Below, one piece after another: positions 5,947-6,240 of a stretch of DNA of 6,240 bases. Under the pieces are notes generated by a model, which made no database searches, was not told the DNA's origin, and worked only from the letters and a program-made list of their open reading frames with translations. The stretch spans positions 1-6,240 of the forward strand of contig JAIVHQ010000317.1 of NCBI GenBank assembly GCA_020200995.1, written 5' to 3'. Made by a program: the position numbers and the translations under genes. The stretch is from Flavobacteriales bacterium (GTDB lineage: Bacteria > Bacteroidota > Bacteroidia > Flavobacteriales_D > Cryomorphaceae). Positions within the stretch are counted from its first letter, which is position 1. Every line of letters begins with the position of its first letter.

Positions 5947-6240
5947 AAGCCAAAGCATCTCCTTTAAAACTGGAAGTGTTTGAACTTCTAAAATCGCAAT
6001 ACAAATTCATCGCCCCGGAAAGTGGTGTCGTTGAAAATTTGCATGCTCTATTTGCGGCATATAAAATTGATATTGATTTCGATCATCAAGCGGGTAAGCA
6101 TGGAAAAATCACGCGCCTCGAAGCCGGAACAGGCGCAGGGAATAATTACGGGTGGAGTTGTTACTGGGGCGGTCAAGAGGTGAATCCGGAAATTTGCGAC
6201 CCCGATCCCTGGGCGTGGGTTTCGCCATGGACTTTTTCGT
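5943..6240 (+). CDS. Third operon gene, 3'-partial; possible SecB-like TAC chaperone
   Basis: The frame begins with the ATG at 5943, inside the stop of the HTH gene (ATGA overlap), and stays open to the window edge: 99 codons, no stop. The coupling argues strongly that it is a real gene of the operon. The N-terminus MKAKASPLKLEVFELLKSQY resembles SecB-like proteins, which often start with a short 'x-SPL-x-L' segment before the first strand. The following YKIDIDFDHQ could be the next SecB-type strand. After about residue 55 the resemblance fades: residues ~68-97 are rich in Trp, Gly and Asp-Pro (YGWSCYWGG, DPDPWAWVSPWTF), which is not typical of SecB. It might be a diverged chaperone, another family, or a gene altered by recombination or frameshift. 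If SecB-like, it would bind the antitoxin's C-terminal extension and protect it. No signal peptide is seen. The reading frame is convincing; the function is tentative. Confidence 0.55.
   Translation, partial: MKAKASPLKLEVFELLKSQYKFIAPESGVVENLHALFAAYKIDIDFDHQAGKHGKITRLEAGTGAGNNYGWSCYWGGQEVNPEICDPDPWAWVSPWTFS

Overview
The window looks like a chromosomal segment of a member of the Bacteroidetes (Bacteroidota). Three signals support this. There is a giant secreted protein built from an N-terminal DUF7948-like domain, SBBP-type repeats, PKD domains and a gliding-motility-associated C-terminal (type IX secretion) domain. There is a lipoprotein FKBP whose mature N-terminus has a Bacteroidetes-style acidic export signal. 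There are promoter matches to the Bacteroidetes consensus (TTTG, about 19 nt, TAnnTTTG) and little sign of Shine-Dalgarno sequences. No database search was possible, so family names rest on motif recognition.

Left part (1-3416): the 3' portion of the large adhesin-like T9SS cargo gene, which enters from the left edge. The reading frame is broken near 3040-3043. The repeat and PKD body ends in a stop at 3103, while the secretion-sorting domain continues in another frame to 3416. A plausible terminator follows at 3422-3450.

Middle (3417-3854): about 440 bases without a convincing gene. They hold three copies of a short hairpin repeat (core CGTACCTAANGGCACG, one copy inverted) and a perfect GGGGA/TCCCC hairpin. 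I read this as a dispersed-repeat landing zone. Next, on the minus strand (3855-4307), is a lipoprotein FKBP-type peptidyl-prolyl isomerase with its own -7 promoter box. Divergent from it, at 4480-4968, is a small cysteine-rich, probably zinc-binding protein of unknown function.

Right part (about 5070-6240): a tightly coupled three-gene operon behind a near-perfect Bacteroidetes promoter with an inverted repeat over its -33 box. The order is a HigB/RelE (Gp49-like) toxin candidate, an XRE-type antitoxin candidate, and a third gene cut by the window edge whose first ~50 residues resemble SecB-like chaperones. Both junctions are 4-base ATGA overlaps. The antitoxin ends in YALAG, very like the ssrA/tmRNA degradation tag. 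Together this suggests a toxin-antitoxin-chaperone (TAC) module, in which a SecB-like protein would protect an intrinsically unstable antitoxin. This is the most interesting part of the window. The chaperone assignment is an inference, because only 99 codons are visible and the later ones are unusual.
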